Below, in pieces: positions 51,489-60,649 of a stretch of DNA of 64,000 bases (position 1 is the stretch's first letter; the number at the start of each line of letters is the position of its first letter). Made by a program: the position numbers and the translations under genes. The notes beneath the pieces are model-generated. The model was not told the origin of the DNA. It did not search any database and saw only the letters and a list, made by a program, of their open reading frames with translations. Source of the stretch: Chitinophagales bacterium (GTDB taxonomy: Bacteria; Bacteroidota; Bacteroidia; Chitinophagales; Chitinophagaceae); assembly GCA_015655015.1 (NCBI GenBank), contig JAATFV010000132.1, positions 26,342-90,341 on the forward strand, written 5' to 3'.

Positions 51489-52124
51489 ATGAAAAAATTT
51501 CTACTATACATCTTACTGTTGGCCGGTCCGTTTGCAGCGCAAGCCCAATTTGACAAGCTGAAAGATTCTGTCGTTCAGCTGTATGGCGTCATAATGACAG
51601 CAGACAGCCTAAAAGGCATTCCGGCGGTCAGCGTTATTGTAAAAAGAGACGGACGGGGCACTTATTCCAATGACCAGGGGGTATTTTCCATCGTCGTGGT
51701 CAAAGGTGACCAGATCGAGTTCAGCAGTGTAGGATATAAGACCTTTGTGCTTAACGTGCCGGATACCTTTCATGGCAACCAGTACAGCATTATCCAATTA
51801 ATGATCACAGACGCCCAGTTCCTGCCCGCTACCATCATCAAGCCCCGCCCCACCCGGGAGCAGTTCGAGCGGGATTTCGTAAACACCCCCGTACCGGACG
51901 ATGATATTGAGATCGCCCGTCAGAATACGGACGCCGCCAAGAGAAGAGTGCTTGCCAGGACCCTCCCCGCCAGCGCCAGCGAAGCGGCCAGTTATTACCT
52001 GAAGCAAAGCGCCCAACGATATTATTACCAGGGACAGGCCCCTCCTCAAAATATCTTCAACCCCGTCGCCTGGGCTGATTTCATACAAGCCTGGAAACGA
52101 GGGGATTTCCGGAATAGTAACTAA
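51489..52124 (+). CDS. Exported protein with carboxypeptidase-like regulatory domain
   Basis: A 211-residue exported protein. A signal peptide (FLLYILLLAGPFAAQAQ) precedes one CarboxypepD_reg-like beta-sandwich (about 30-105) with GVIMTADSLKGIPAVSVIV, GTYSNDQGVFSI and FSSVGYKTF. The C-terminal part (about 110-211) is helical and rich in Arg, Gln and Tyr and was not recognised. The domain is the same fold as the D2 domain of SusC proteins, but there is no plug or barrel. Function unknown. It is divergent from mrp and 57 bp ahead of the hydroxyacyl-CoA dehydrogenase. Confidence 0.75.
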   Translation: MKKFLLYILLLAGPFAAQAQFDKLKDSVVQLYGVIMTADSLKGIPAVSVIVKRDGRGTYSNDQGVFSIVVVKGDQIEFSSVGYKTFVLNVPDTFHGNQYSIIQLMITDAQFLPATIIKPRPTREQFERDFVNTPVPDDDIEIARQNTDAAKRRVLARTLPASASEAASYYLKQSAQRYYYQGQAPPQNIFNPVAWADFIQAWKRGDFRNSN

Positions 52125-52181
52125 TTCGCCGCTCTCGAAGCTATCAGGCCGTTTAATTATTTTAGCCACAATTTTAGCCAT

Positions 52182-53072
52182 ATGAAGCATATTTCCGTCG
52201 TCGGAGCCGGCACCATGGGAAACGGCATCGCCCACGTCTTTGCACAGAAAGGATTCTCCGTCAGCCTCGTAGACACCAATGCCCTGCAACTGGACACAGC
52301 CTTGAAGACCATCGCCGCCAACCTGGACCGGCAGATCGCCAAAGGCCTGCTCACCGAAGAAGAAAAAAAATCTACCCTGGCCGCCATCACCACCCACACC
52401 GACATGGCAGCTGGAGTAGGAACAGCAGAATTAGTCATAGAAGCCGCCACCGAAAACACAGATCTCAAGCTGAAAATATTCCGCCAGCTCGACGAGCTCG
52501 CCCCTGCCGGCTGCATCCTGGCCTCCAATACCTCCTCTATTTCGATCACAAAGATTGCGGCAGCCACCCGGCGCCCACAGTCGGTCATCGGTCTTCATTT
52601 CATGAATCCCGTGCCCGTCATGAAACTGGTAGAGATCATCAACGGATATGCGACCGATGCGGCCATTACCCGGCAACTAACAGCACTCTGCGGTCAGATA
52701 GGAAAGATACCCTGCGTGGTGAATGATTATCCCGGTTTCGTAGCCAACCGGATCTTAATGCCCATGATCAATGAAGCCATTTTCACCCTCTTTGAAGGCG
52801 TGGCCGGCGTTCAGGAGATCGACACCGTTATGAAGCTTGGCATGGCCCACCCGATGGGCCCGCTCCAATTAGCCGACTTTATCGGCCTGGATACCTGCCA
52901 TTCCATCCTCAAGGTCCTGCACGACGGATTCGGCAATCCCAAATACGCCCCCTGCCCCCTGCTGACCAATATGGTCACAGCCGGTTATCTCGGCGTAAAG
53001 AGCGGCGAAGGATTTTACAAATACACCCCCGGCAGCAAAGACCTGGTCGTCAGCAGCCGGTTTAATTCCTGA
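52182..53072 (+). CDS. 3-hydroxybutyryl-CoA dehydrogenase
   Basis: A 296-residue NAD(P)-dependent 3-hydroxyacyl-CoA dehydrogenase. The Rossmann start VGAGTMGNGIAHVFAQKGF is followed by EAATENTDLKLKIF, SNTSSISITKIA, and the catalytic His and Glu region GLHFMNPVPVMKLVEII. The C-terminal domain has PGFVANRILMPMINEA and GMAHPMGPLQLADFIGLD. Length fits the single-domain type (Hbd/PaaH). It oxidises or reduces 3-hydroxybutyryl-CoA in acyl-CoA metabolism. Confidence 0.93.
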   Translation: MKHISVVGAGTMGNGIAHVFAQKGFSVSLVDTNALQLDTALKTIAANLDRQIAKGLLTEEEKKSTLAAITTHTDMAAGVGTAELVIEAATENTDLKLKIFRQLDELAPAGCILASNTSSISITKIAAATRRPQSVIGLHFMNPVPVMKLVEIINGYATDAAITRQLTALCGQIGKIPCVVNDYPGFVANRILMPMINEAIFTLFEGVAGVQEIDTVMKLGMAHPMGPLQLADFIGLDTCHSILKVLHDGFGNPKYAPCPLLTNMVTAGYLGVKSGEGFYKYTPGSKDLVVSSRFNS

Positions 53073-53127
53073 CAATCAGAACATGCTGCCGCAAGGTCAA
53101 AACACCCTTTCGGCAGATCAGATCTTC

Positions 53128-54909
53128 CTACTGGGTACGTTTAATTCTAAAGCTCCCCGTAATAGGTTTAGGGTTCATAGTCCCAGAAGAGAAAGTATAT
53201 AATGTGCCGTTGAAATTACCATCAATAAACTCATTCACCGCTCCAAAGCTGGTAACCGAGCAGCTCATGGATTCATTTTGAAAATAGTAAGCATTTATTT
53301 GGGTAGTCACGAACATCGAGTCAATAGAGTAATTACCCGGTCCCGTCATGACAGGAAGACGGAAGTTCACCTGCGGTAAGTTGCCTGCTGCGCCGCCGTA
53401 TGCATAAACGCCATAATAGTTCTGGTAGGAATAGTAATTATAAGCGATCGAATCAGGCGGCGCTGCAATACTATAGGATCCGCCATCCAGGTCAAAATTG
53501 ATAAACTGCATATTACTTACCCCGCAGGCGCTCAGCTGCCCGGCATCCACCGTACCGGTACTGGCCGTAATAGTCTTGCTGCTTTGCTGGGAAGCCCCGG
53601 CATCTACCGCTGTCAACGCCACAGAAACAGAGGAAGAGTAACAACGGTTAACAGGCAGCGTAAAAGCCCCGTTTACCAGCGCTGCACGATAATTCAGGCC
53701 ATCCAGATAGGCATTCACAAATCCATTGCTGACAGCTTTACCATAACAATCCACCACCGTTCCCGTCAGCGTCAGCTCCGCATGCTCGATCGTGACGGTG
53801 ACCGTTCCAAGATCCTGGTCACTCAGCGCCGGCCCCACATTTGCTCCCGCCAGCATATTACCGCATTCGCTGACCACCTGGAACAACATGGCCTGCCCCT
53901 TAGGTATCAGCCCCTGCGCATACCCCGAAGAATCCGTATACCCTCCCCGGGTCCCCCAATCAGCGGTTTGAAACTGAATATAGGTGTAGGGCACCGGGTT
54001 ACCATGCTGATCCTTCAGATGCACTTTAAAATTGACAGTTTCCGATGGAGCATCACAATTCCAGTAAGAAAAATGCCCCACCTGTCCCACATAACTATTC
54101 CCTTGCCGGGTAGCCGTCCCCTGCTCGATCCATCTACCCGTCGAATCATTGAAATACCATAATGGAATGGTAGCAGGAGCCGTCGCCTGAAGAGAAACCG
54201 GTATCGCCCAGCTCAACGTGGCCTTCTGGCCGGCAGCGATCTGGAGCTTTTCAGCAGCATCCCCTTCCAGCTCTACCCCCATCATACCAAAACTTTGAAG
54301 CCCCGTTTCTCTTCCACTGGTATCGACGCCCCGCAGATCGCCAGGCATATATTTGGCTAAACGGACGTCTGTTGGATCGAGATAAGTCGCAAAAACATGA
54401 ACAGTTCCCGTATAACCGGCATTGGTAGCCGCATTCACGACAGAAGTCCCGGTAAAGCTCACCGTATCACCCGCCTGCACAACAACACGCCCCCCCGTAG
54501 CAGCCATAAAATGCCCCTTTTCAACACGGGGTATCAGCTGAATGCTGACATAATTGGAGGCTCCCGCATTGGTAATAACACTTCTCGAACCAGTGAAATA
54601 GCCCTGTTTGTTCACCTTTACAAAGCCAAAACGGCTCGACATGCTGATATCCTTAAAAGTAAAGATCCCATTTACATCTGTGGCCGTAGCTGTCCCCCCG
54701 CTGGCCACCGCTGCCCCCTCGACCGGCAGGCCATTCTCGTCCACCACCCTGCCCTGCAGGCTGGCCGTCACCGTCTTTTCGGCAGGTATATGATTGGGAT
54801 CAGTGTTAGTGCCGGAGCCCCCCGTACCGGAATTCTTATTACAGGCAATAAATATAAGGAGGGAGCTGACCAGTAAGGTCGCGGTAAGGGTATAAAAGAG
54901 GTTTTTCAA
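53128..54909 (-). CDS. Lipoprotein with carboxypeptidase-like domains, function unknown
   Basis: A 593-residue putative surface lipoprotein. The signal peptide ends in SLLIFIAC (Cys23). A Gly/Ser/Thr-rich linker is followed by a carboxypeptidase-regulatory-like domain (about 50-130, with GRVVDENGLPVEGAAVASGG). Two more beta-sandwich repeats follow: VHLKDQHGNPVPYTYIQF at about 300 and LTGTVVDCYGKAVSNGFVN at about 395. A tyrosine-rich stretch (about 487-500) precedes a C-terminal beta region. No enzyme motif was seen. It stands alone and is convergent with the hydroxyacyl-CoA dehydrogenase gene. Confidence 0.75.
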   Translation of the reverse strand: MKNLFYTLTATLLVSSLLIFIACNKNSGTGGSGTNTDPNHIPAEKTVTASLQGRVVDENGLPVEGAAVASGGTATATDVNGIFTFKDISMSSRFGFVKVNKQGYFTGSRSVITNAGASNYVSIQLIPRVEKGHFMAATGGRVVVQAGDTVSFTGTSVVNAATNAGYTGTVHVFATYLDPTDVRLAKYMPGDLRGVDTSGRETGLQSFGMMGVELEGDAAEKLQIAAGQKATLSWAIPVSLQATAPATIPLWYFNDSTGRWIEQGTATRQGNSYVGQVGHFSYWNCDAPSETVNFKVHLKDQHGNPVPYTYIQFQTADWGTRGGYTDSSGYAQGLIPKGQAMLFQVVSECGNMLAGANVGPALSDQDLGTVTVTIEHAELTLTGTVVDCYGKAVSNGFVNAYLDGLNYRAALVNGAFTLPVNRCYSSSVSVALTAVDAGASQQSSKTITASTGTVDAGQLSACGVSNMQFINFDLDGGSYSIAAPPDSIAYNYYSYQNYYGVYAYGGAAGNLPQVNFRLPVMTGPGNYSIDSMFVTTQINAYYFQNESMSCSVTSFGAVNEFIDGNFNGTLYTFSSGTMNPKPITGSFRIKRTQ

Positions 54910-54989
54910 AAGGTCCGATTTAGGTTCCCTGAAAGAACGAATAAACAGACCCGAAAATTATGATCCAATGAAAGAAAACACCGCATTTC

Positions 54990-55592
54990 TCACTTCACCA
55001 GCTCTACATTCCTCAATTCCTGCAGCTTATAGCTCACCTCTTCCACCCTGTTCCGGGGAATGCCGATTGTCATATTGCAAAAAAGTTGCATTTCCTGGCG
55101 GATAACCCGGCAATTGTACTGCTTTACAATGGTCATGATATCATTGATCTGCGTATAGTCGAACTGTACGGTAAATTCCTTCTCCACCTGTTTTTGCACC
55201 AGCGGCGTCATTTGCAGGGCCAGTGCCGCCGCCGATTTATACGCATTGATAAGACCCGGCACCCCGAGCAAAGTCCCCCCGAAATACCGGACTACGATCA
55301 CCAGCACATTGACCAGCTCCCTGCTATCGATCTGCCCCAGAATAGGCCGCCCCGCCGTACCGGAAGGCTCCCCGTCATCACTGACCCGATGTGTATTTCC
55401 GTCCAGCCCGATGCGGTAGGCAAAACAATGGTGCGTAGCCTTGGGATGCTCTTTTTTTATTTCATTAAGCCTTTCTTTGAACTCATCCACACTTTTCACC
55501 GGGCAGGCATACGCGATAAACTTGCTGCCCCGCTCTTTGAATTCTGTCGTTGCCGTCTTTTCGATCGTGTAATAGAAATCCTGTTCTGCCAT
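54990..55592 (-). CDS. YigZ/IMPACT family protein
   Basis: A 200-residue protein of the UPF0029/IMPACT family. The N-terminal domain has FKERGSKFIAYACPV and THHCFAYRIG followed by RVSDDGEPSGTAGRPIL, the family signature, and then VRYFGGTLLGVPGL. The C-terminal DUF1949-like domain (about 135-200) is ferredoxin-like. Human IMPACT regulates the kinase GCN2; the bacterial role is not settled. The frame continues upstream to 55817, overlapping ribD, but the ATG at 55592 gives the family length. Confidence 0.9.
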   Translation of the reverse strand: MAEQDFYYTIEKTATTEFKERGSKFIAYACPVKSVDEFKERLNEIKKEHPKATHHCFAYRIGLDGNTHRVSDDGEPSGTAGRPILGQIDSRELVNVLVIVVRYFGGTLLGVPGLINAYKSAAALALQMTPLVQKQVEKEFTVQFDYTQINDIMTIVKQYNCRVIRQEMQLFCNMTIGIPRNRVEEVSYKLQELRNVELVK

Positions 55593-55738
55593 TGTATGGG
55601 TTATGTGTTTGCCTGCGCCCGAGTATATTACTCGTTCCAGCTCGCCCGCAACGGACCCGGAGCCCGCGGCGTCTTGTACATGTTCACCTGTCCGGCAGGT
55701 CGGTTCTTCAGAAGTAGAATAATGGATTGTTATAATGA

Positions 55739-56827
55739 TTAGTATAATGTATTGTCGTAATAACGTATCGTATCGGATAAAAGGCTCTCGACAGATTGCA
55801 GCCTTGCATTCTTCCATACAGGAGCCGCCAGCCCCCCGGGTATTTCCAGCTCATTATTGATGATCACCCTCGCCTCATCCCAATAGTCCGCATCTATAAA
55901 GGACTGCAGCAGCTGCGTTCCCCCTTCCACCAGCACACTCTGGATCTTTAATTCATACAAGGCTTTCACGATCTGCGGCGCCAGGTTGTCCTCTCTGCTC
56001 AGCCGGTAATACAGGAGATTGCGATCAGGCGCCTCCTCCTGCCGGACGGTATTAAAAACAATCGTCCGCACAGCCCCATCGAAGAGCCTTAATGATCCCG
56101 GCAGCCGCAGCTCCCGATCGATCACCAGGCGTACCGGATCCCGCCCCTTCCACAGCCTCACCGTCAAGGCCGGATCATCCGACAAAGCCGTATTCGTTCC
56201 GACCAGGATAGCAGCCTCTTCCGAACGCCATTTGTGCACCAGCCTGTTCGAATACGCATTGGAAATTAACACCCGCCCGCTCACCGGACCCGCAGAGCCC
56301 CTCTCAGGGATCAGTTCCCCCCCGGCCGCTATCTTCCCATCGGCGCTCTGGGCCCATTTCAATACGATATAAGGCCGGCAATCTGTATGAAAAGTAAAAA
56401 AACGTCTGTTCAAAGCGATACACTCCTTCTCCAGGACACCCACCTCCACTTCCACCCCGGCCGCCCTCAATTTTTCAATGCCCTTTCCATCTACTTCAGG
56501 GAAAGGATCCCGGCAGCCGACCACCACCCGGGGGATCTTTTTGGCAATAATTAAATCCGCACAAGGCGGCGTCTTCCCAAAATGCGCACAGGGCTCCAGG
56601 GATACGTACATCGTAGCATGGGGGATCAAAGCAATATCCTCCTCTCTCACGGAAGCCACGCAATTCACTTCCGCGTGCGCCTGCCCGTATAACCGGTGAT
56701 ACCCTTCCCCGAGAATCCTGTCCTCAAACACCAGCACAGCCCCTACCATCGGGTTCGGCGCCACATGCCCGGCCCCCAGCCGGGCCAGCTCCAGACAGCG
56801 TTGCATATATATATCCGAAAAGTTCAA
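55739..56827 (-). CDS. ribD: Bifunctional riboflavin biosynthesis protein RibD
   Basis: A 362-residue two-domain enzyme of riboflavin synthesis. The N-terminal deaminase (about 1-145) carries the zinc site HAEVNCV and PCAHFGKTPPCADLI. The C-terminal reductase (about 150-362) has VLKWAQSADGKIA and SVLVEGGTQLLQSFID. It converts 2,5-diamino-6-ribosylamino-pyrimidinone phosphate in two steps, using NADPH in the second. It is divergent from prmC, with 64 bp between start codons. Confidence 0.94.
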   Translation of the reverse strand: MNFSDIYMQRCLELARLGAGHVAPNPMVGAVLVFEDRILGEGYHRLYGQAHAEVNCVASVREEDIALIPHATMYVSLEPCAHFGKTPPCADLIIAKKIPRVVVGCRDPFPEVDGKGIEKLRAAGVEVEVGVLEKECIALNRRFFTFHTDCRPYIVLKWAQSADGKIAAGGELIPERGSAGPVSGRVLISNAYSNRLVHKWRSEEAAILVGTNTALSDDPALTVRLWKGRDPVRLVIDRELRLPGSLRLFDGAVRTIVFNTVRQEEAPDRNLLYYRLSREDNLAPQIVKALYELKIQSVLVEGGTQLLQSFIDADYWDEARVIINNELEIPGGLAAPVWKNARLQSVESLLSDTIRYYDNTLY

Positions 56828-56891
56828 GCGTACAAAGTTAAGAAATTAGACCGGAAGGAAGCGGAATAAGGCTAAACCGGTAACTTTGAAA

Positions 56892-57794
56892 ATGGACTTG
56901 CAACAGGCGCAACAGGAATTACTATCCCGCTTACACCATCTCTACGATGACAGGGAAGCAGCTGCCATCACGGATTGGATAATGGAAAAGATCACAGGCT
57001 GGAAAAAGATAGACCGGATCATCCATAAAACTGTTCCCCTCCCGGAAGAGGGATTGGAACAATTCCAACGATACGCCGGAGAATTAGAAAAACACAGGCC
57101 GGTACAATATGTCTTGCAAGAGGCCTGGTTTGCCGGAATGAAATTTTATGTGGACGAAAACGTCCTGATCCCAAGACCGGAAACAGAAGAGCTGGTAGAA
57201 TGGGTGGAAAAAGAAGCGGCCAACCGCAGACAGGCCTCCAGTCCTGCAAATCCTGCCAGTCCCAACGGCTCCGCCCCGGAGGCCGTCTCCATCCTGGACG
57301 TAGGAACGGGAAGCGGCTGCATCGCCATAGCCCTCCAACGACAATTACCCTTTGCCCGGGTTTACGCCTGCGACCTGAGCGCACAGGCGCTGGCAATAGC
57401 CGAACGTAACGCAGTCGCCAACCAGGCCGGCATTCATTTGCAGCAGCTTGACTTCCTGGACAGCAGGTTATGGGACCAATTGCCATCCGTGCAGGTCCTT
57501 GTCAGCAACCCTCCCTATATACCCATCCGGGAAAAAACCACGATGGCGCCCCACGTCGTCGACTTCGAACCGCATATGGCCTTATTTGTAGAGGACCAGG
57601 ATCCCCTGATCTTTTATAAGGCCCTGGCCGATTTTGCCGCAAAAAAGCTCCTGCCCGGCGGGCAGCTCTTCGCAGAAATACACGAAGACCTGGGTACGCA
57701 AGTGATAGACCTATTCCAGGAATCTGGTTTTCAATCAATTATATTGAGAAAAGATATGCAGGGAAAGGACCGGATGGTAAAAGCAACAAGGTAA
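56892..57794 (+). CDS. prmC: Release factor glutamine methyltransferase PrmC/HemK
   Basis: A 300-residue S-adenosylmethionine-dependent methyltransferase that modifies the glutamine of GGQ in translation release factors. An N-terminal helical domain is followed by the family start VDENVLIPRPETEELVEW. The SAM-binding ILDVGTGSGCIAIAL and the catalytic NPPYIPIRE motif (in VSNPPY) come next. A short linker with NRRQASSPANPASPNGSAP (about 113-131) is an unusual low-complexity insertion. ATG at 56892 is chosen; a TTG two codons earlier is possible. Confidence 0.95.
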   Translation: MDLQQAQQELLSRLHHLYDDREAAAITDWIMEKITGWKKIDRIIHKTVPLPEEGLEQFQRYAGELEKHRPVQYVLQEAWFAGMKFYVDENVLIPRPETEELVEWVEKEAANRRQASSPANPASPNGSAPEAVSILDVGTGSGCIAIALQRQLPFARVYACDLSAQALAIAERNAVANQAGIHLQQLDFLDSRLWDQLPSVQVLVSNPPYIPIREKTTMAPHVVDFEPHMALFVEDQDPLIFYKALADFAAKKLLPGGQLFAEIHEDLGTQVIDLFQESGFQSIILRKDMQGKDRMVKATR

Positions 57795-57805
57795 CATTAA
57801 ATTAT

Positions 57806-57836
57806 TTTAATGTTTTACTCCCACAGGCTAGTTTTG
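57806..57836 (+). promoter_or_regulatory. Promoter of the porin gene, with an overlapping inverted repeat
   Basis: TTTA (57806-57809), a 19-bp spacer and TAGTTTTG (57829-57836); the -7 box is a perfect TAnnTTTG. The -33 box lies within an A/T-rich inverted repeat, ACATTAAA (57794-57801) with TTTAATGT (57806-57813). That repeat may be a repressor site or part of a prmC terminator. Confidence 0.6.
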
Positions 57837-57851
57837 CGCAACTTTTCACTT

Positions 57852-59198
57852 ATGATGCGTCGTTACCTAACATTTTTACTGTCTTTGTCTCTTATTTTGT
57901 TGATGCAGGCTGCATTTGCGCAGCAAAGCTCCGATGCGCTCCTGAAAGATTCCGGCTGGAGCTATCACCTCCAATTCACCGGCATCCTCCAGGGACATCC
58001 CTCCTTCAATGCCCCCTACAGCGGCCAAAACAGCCTGACAACCGAACATGAACGCGCCTATTCCGTAACGACCACCCTCTACCTGGGCAGAAAGCTCTGG
58101 CAAGGAGCCGCTCTTTATTTCAACCCGGAAATGGCAGGAGGAAAAGGAATTGGCAGCACCCTGGGGATCGCAGGCTTTCCCAATGGGGAAACCTTCCGCA
58201 TCGGCAATCCCGAGCCAACCGTATATATAGCCCGGATCTTCCTCCGTCAGCATATCTCCCTGGATAAAGACCATTATGAAGACATCACCGATGATCAGAA
58301 CCAGGTAAAAGAACGGGTGTCCACGTCCCGCATTACCCTTACTGCCGGAAAATTCTCCATCGGAGACTTCTTTGACAATAGCAATGTGAGCCATGATCCC
58401 CGTTCCGATTTCATGAACTGGGCCCTGATGAATAACGGCGCCTACGACTACGCCGCCAATACAAGAGGTTATACCTATGGATTTACAGCAGAATATGTCC
58501 GGCCCGGCTGGACCCTTCGCCTGGCCACAGCCCTGGAGCCCAAATATGCCAATGGACCCGAGCTGGACTGGCATTATACCCACACCAGCAGCGAGAACCT
58601 GGAATTGGAAAAAAGATACACTCTCCATGGCCATAAAGGAACCGTTCGGCTGCTGAGCTTTCTCAATATCAACAAAGCCCCCAACTATAACGATGTCGTA
58701 GCGGCAAAGCTCAACGGCTCCGATACCAGCATGGATGTTCTTTATGGAAAAAAATACGGGAGCAAAAAACTGGGTTTTGGACTCAACGCCGAACAGGAGC
58801 TCAGCAGCGCCATCAACGCCTTTCTGCGCCTGGGCTGGAACGACGGTAAAACAGCCAGCTGGGCTTTTGCTGAGATCGACAATACCGTCAGCGGAGGCAT
58901 TCGCATCTCAGGGCAAAGCTGGAAAAGAACAGCTGACAATATCGGCGTAGCCGTACTATCCAACGGCATTTCCAGCGGTCACCGTAATTTTTTGAATAAT
59001 GGCGGTTATGGATTTATGATCGGAGACGGTCAGCTGTCTCATTATAGAAGAGAAAATACCGCCGAAGTATTTTACGAATCGAAAATATTCAGCAACCTGT
59101 GGGCGACCCTGGATTATCAGTTCGTCGATCATCCCGCTTATAATAAAGATCGGGGACCGGTACACGTCTTCGCAGCAAGACTACACCTGGAATTCTAA
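57852..59198 (+). CDS. Outer-membrane carbohydrate porin, OprB-like
   Basis: About 448 residues. A signal peptide (RRYLTFLLSLSLILLMQAAFAQ) leads into a beta-barrel with alternating aromatic strands and the final AARLHLEF. The central GKFSIGDFFDNSNVSHDPRSDFMNWAL pattern and the WNDGKTASWAFAEIDNTVSGGI segment resemble the OprB carbohydrate porins (PF04966). It should admit sugars through the outer membrane. The frame is open from 57810, but the ATG at 57852 (or 57855) puts the signal peptide at the N-terminus. It has its own promoter and no transport partner. Confidence 0.82.
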   Translation: MMRRYLTFLLSLSLILLMQAAFAQQSSDALLKDSGWSYHLQFTGILQGHPSFNAPYSGQNSLTTEHERAYSVTTTLYLGRKLWQGAALYFNPEMAGGKGIGSTLGIAGFPNGETFRIGNPEPTVYIARIFLRQHISLDKDHYEDITDDQNQVKERVSTSRITLTAGKFSIGDFFDNSNVSHDPRSDFMNWALMNNGAYDYAANTRGYTYGFTAEYVRPGWTLRLATALEPKYANGPELDWHYTHTSSENLELEKRYTLHGHKGTVRLLSFLNINKAPNYNDVVAAKLNGSDTSMDVLYGKKYGSKKLGFGLNAEQELSSAINAFLRLGWNDGKTASWAFAEIDNTVSGGIRISGQSWKRTADNIGVAVLSNGISSGHRNFLNNGGYGFMIGDGQLSHYRRENTAEVFYESKIFSNLWATLDYQFVDHPAYNKDRGPVHVFAARLHLEF

Positions 59199-59242
59199 AC
59201 CAACCGGCTCCCGCAGGTCCGGGCCCCTGGAAAACCAACCCC

Positions 59243-59647
59243 TTATTGCACGCCCGCCTTGTCGACAGCGAGCACCGTACGGGCGCCTAATTCCCTCGCT
59301 ATACGCATGACGGCAACCACATCATCGATAGGCACCGTCTTATCTGCATTGATGACAATAGAAGGCTGATCCGTCTCTTTTGCCAGAAAAGGCTGCAGCT
59401 TCGCCTTCAGCTCATCGATGGTCACCCGGGTAGTGCCCACATAAAACTGCTTATTGCCATCGATGGATACCACCACCGTTTGCTTGGACTTGGTATCGCT
59501 CTTGGCCTTGGGCTGGGAAAGCTTGACCACATTGGGATTGGCCAGCGTGGATACGATGAGAAAAAATAACAGGAGGATGAACAGGATATCGTTCAACGGC
59601 CCCGTATGTACTTCGGCCTCCTCTCTATGTCGTCTTTTTAAGTTCAT
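59243..59647 (-). CDS. exbD: ExbD/TolR-family biopolymer transport protein
   Basis: A 134-residue protein with one N-terminal membrane helix carrying the key Asp20 (GPLNDILFILLLFFLIV) and a periplasmic domain (about 55-134). With ExbB it uses the proton gradient to drive TonB or Tol. The small size and early helix are normal for the family. It follows exbB by 81 bp. It may energise SusC transporters like the two in this window, but no tonB is nearby. TolR is an alternative. Confidence 0.9.
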   Translation of the reverse strand: MNLKRRHREEAEVHTGPLNDILFILLLFFLIVSTLANPNVVKLSQPKAKSDTKSKQTVVVSIDGNKQFYVGTTRVTIDELKAKLQPFLAKETDQPSIVINADKTVPIDDVVAVMRIARELGARTVLAVDKAGVQ

Positions 59648-59728
59648 TGAATCAATTTAAAAACAGAACACCAAACTCCAAACAGGAAAAATCAAGCTCT
59701 CCTCTCCAAACAGCAACTACCGCCTCCC

Positions 59729-60433
59729 CTACCTCGTCGGCTCCTGCAAAATATCTATAAACTCCGCACTGGCAGCCTCCATCTTATGCGTAGACTTATC
59801 GATCTGCGAATTCAGGTAACGATATCCTACATACGCGATAATACCAATGATGAGACCGGAAGCCGAAGAGATCATCTTCACATAGATCCCGCCCGCAATA
59901 GCAGAAATGCTATACTCCCCGGTGCTGGCGATATTGTAGAACAGCTGGAACATACCGGCGATCGTTCCCAGGAACCCGAAAAGAGGAGCGATATAACCTA
60001 CTACAGACAACACGGCGGTATTCTTCTCCATCTTGTACAGTTCCAGCTTACCAACGTTCTCCATGCTGCGTTCGATAGCTTCGATCGGCTTGCCCACCCG
60101 TTGAAGACCTTTATCGATCATACGGGCGATCGCCGTAGGAGTATTCTTCGCCAGGCTGCGGGCAGCCGTGATATTACCCGTCACAATATGATCCCGGATA
60201 ATGCTCATGAAATTATCATCCGACTTCGAAGCCTTTTTAATAGCCATGTACCGTTCGATAAAGACAAAAATAGCGACGACCAGCAATATCCCCAGGGGGA
60301 TCATCAGCGGCCCCCCCTTGATCAGAACATCCCACAAATTCTCTTTTTGCTGGGCCGCCAGCATAGCCACCTTCGCCAGGCTGTCCTTAATTTTTACCGA
60401 GTCTATCACAACCTGCAGGAAAAATAAATTCAT
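59729..60433 (-). CDS. exbB: ExbB/TolQ/MotA-family proton channel protein
   Basis: A 234-residue protein with three membrane helices in the ExbB order. The first is GPLMIPLGILLVVAIFVFIERY, the later ones are VLSVVGYIAPLFGFLGTIAGM and MISSASGLIIGIIAYVGYRYL. The cytoplasmic loop between helices 1 and 2 has SLAKNTPTAIARMIDKGL. It forms the proton-driven complex with ExbD. The N-terminus before helix 1 is a short segment. exbD follows on the same strand. Confidence 0.93.
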   Translation of the reverse strand: MNLFFLQVVIDSVKIKDSLAKVAMLAAQQKENLWDVLIKGGPLMIPLGILLVVAIFVFIERYMAIKKASKSDDNFMSIIRDHIVTGNITAARSLAKNTPTAIARMIDKGLQRVGKPIEAIERSMENVGKLELYKMEKNTAVLSVVGYIAPLFGFLGTIAGMFQLFYNIASTGEYSISAIAGGIYVKMISSASGLIIGIIAYVGYRYLNSQIDKSTHKMEAASAEFIDILQEPTR

Positions 60434-60649
60434 CCAGTATGTTATTTTATTATTTAATGCGTAAAACTATTAAGATTTCAGGTCATTAACGCTTACAGAT
60501 CCAGTCTATTTTTAATGAAATGCTAAAATTGAGCCAATGATCGCTGGCTCCCGGCACCCGGCCATAAGCTTGTCCCGGCGCCGGACCATAGGCCCGCCCC
60601 GGTCACCCAATCAAGCTGGTCCCATCACCCTACCGACGGCTTGCCCCGG
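60434..60649. other. Intergenic region with degenerate G/C-rich repeats
   Basis: 216 bp between the SPFH gene stop and exbB. It contains several variants of CCCGGTCAC, CCCGGC and GGCTTGCCCCGG between about 60550 and 60655, with no steady period. A similar G/C-rich degenerate stretch follows pafA. No gene or clear terminator was seen. Confidence 0.4.
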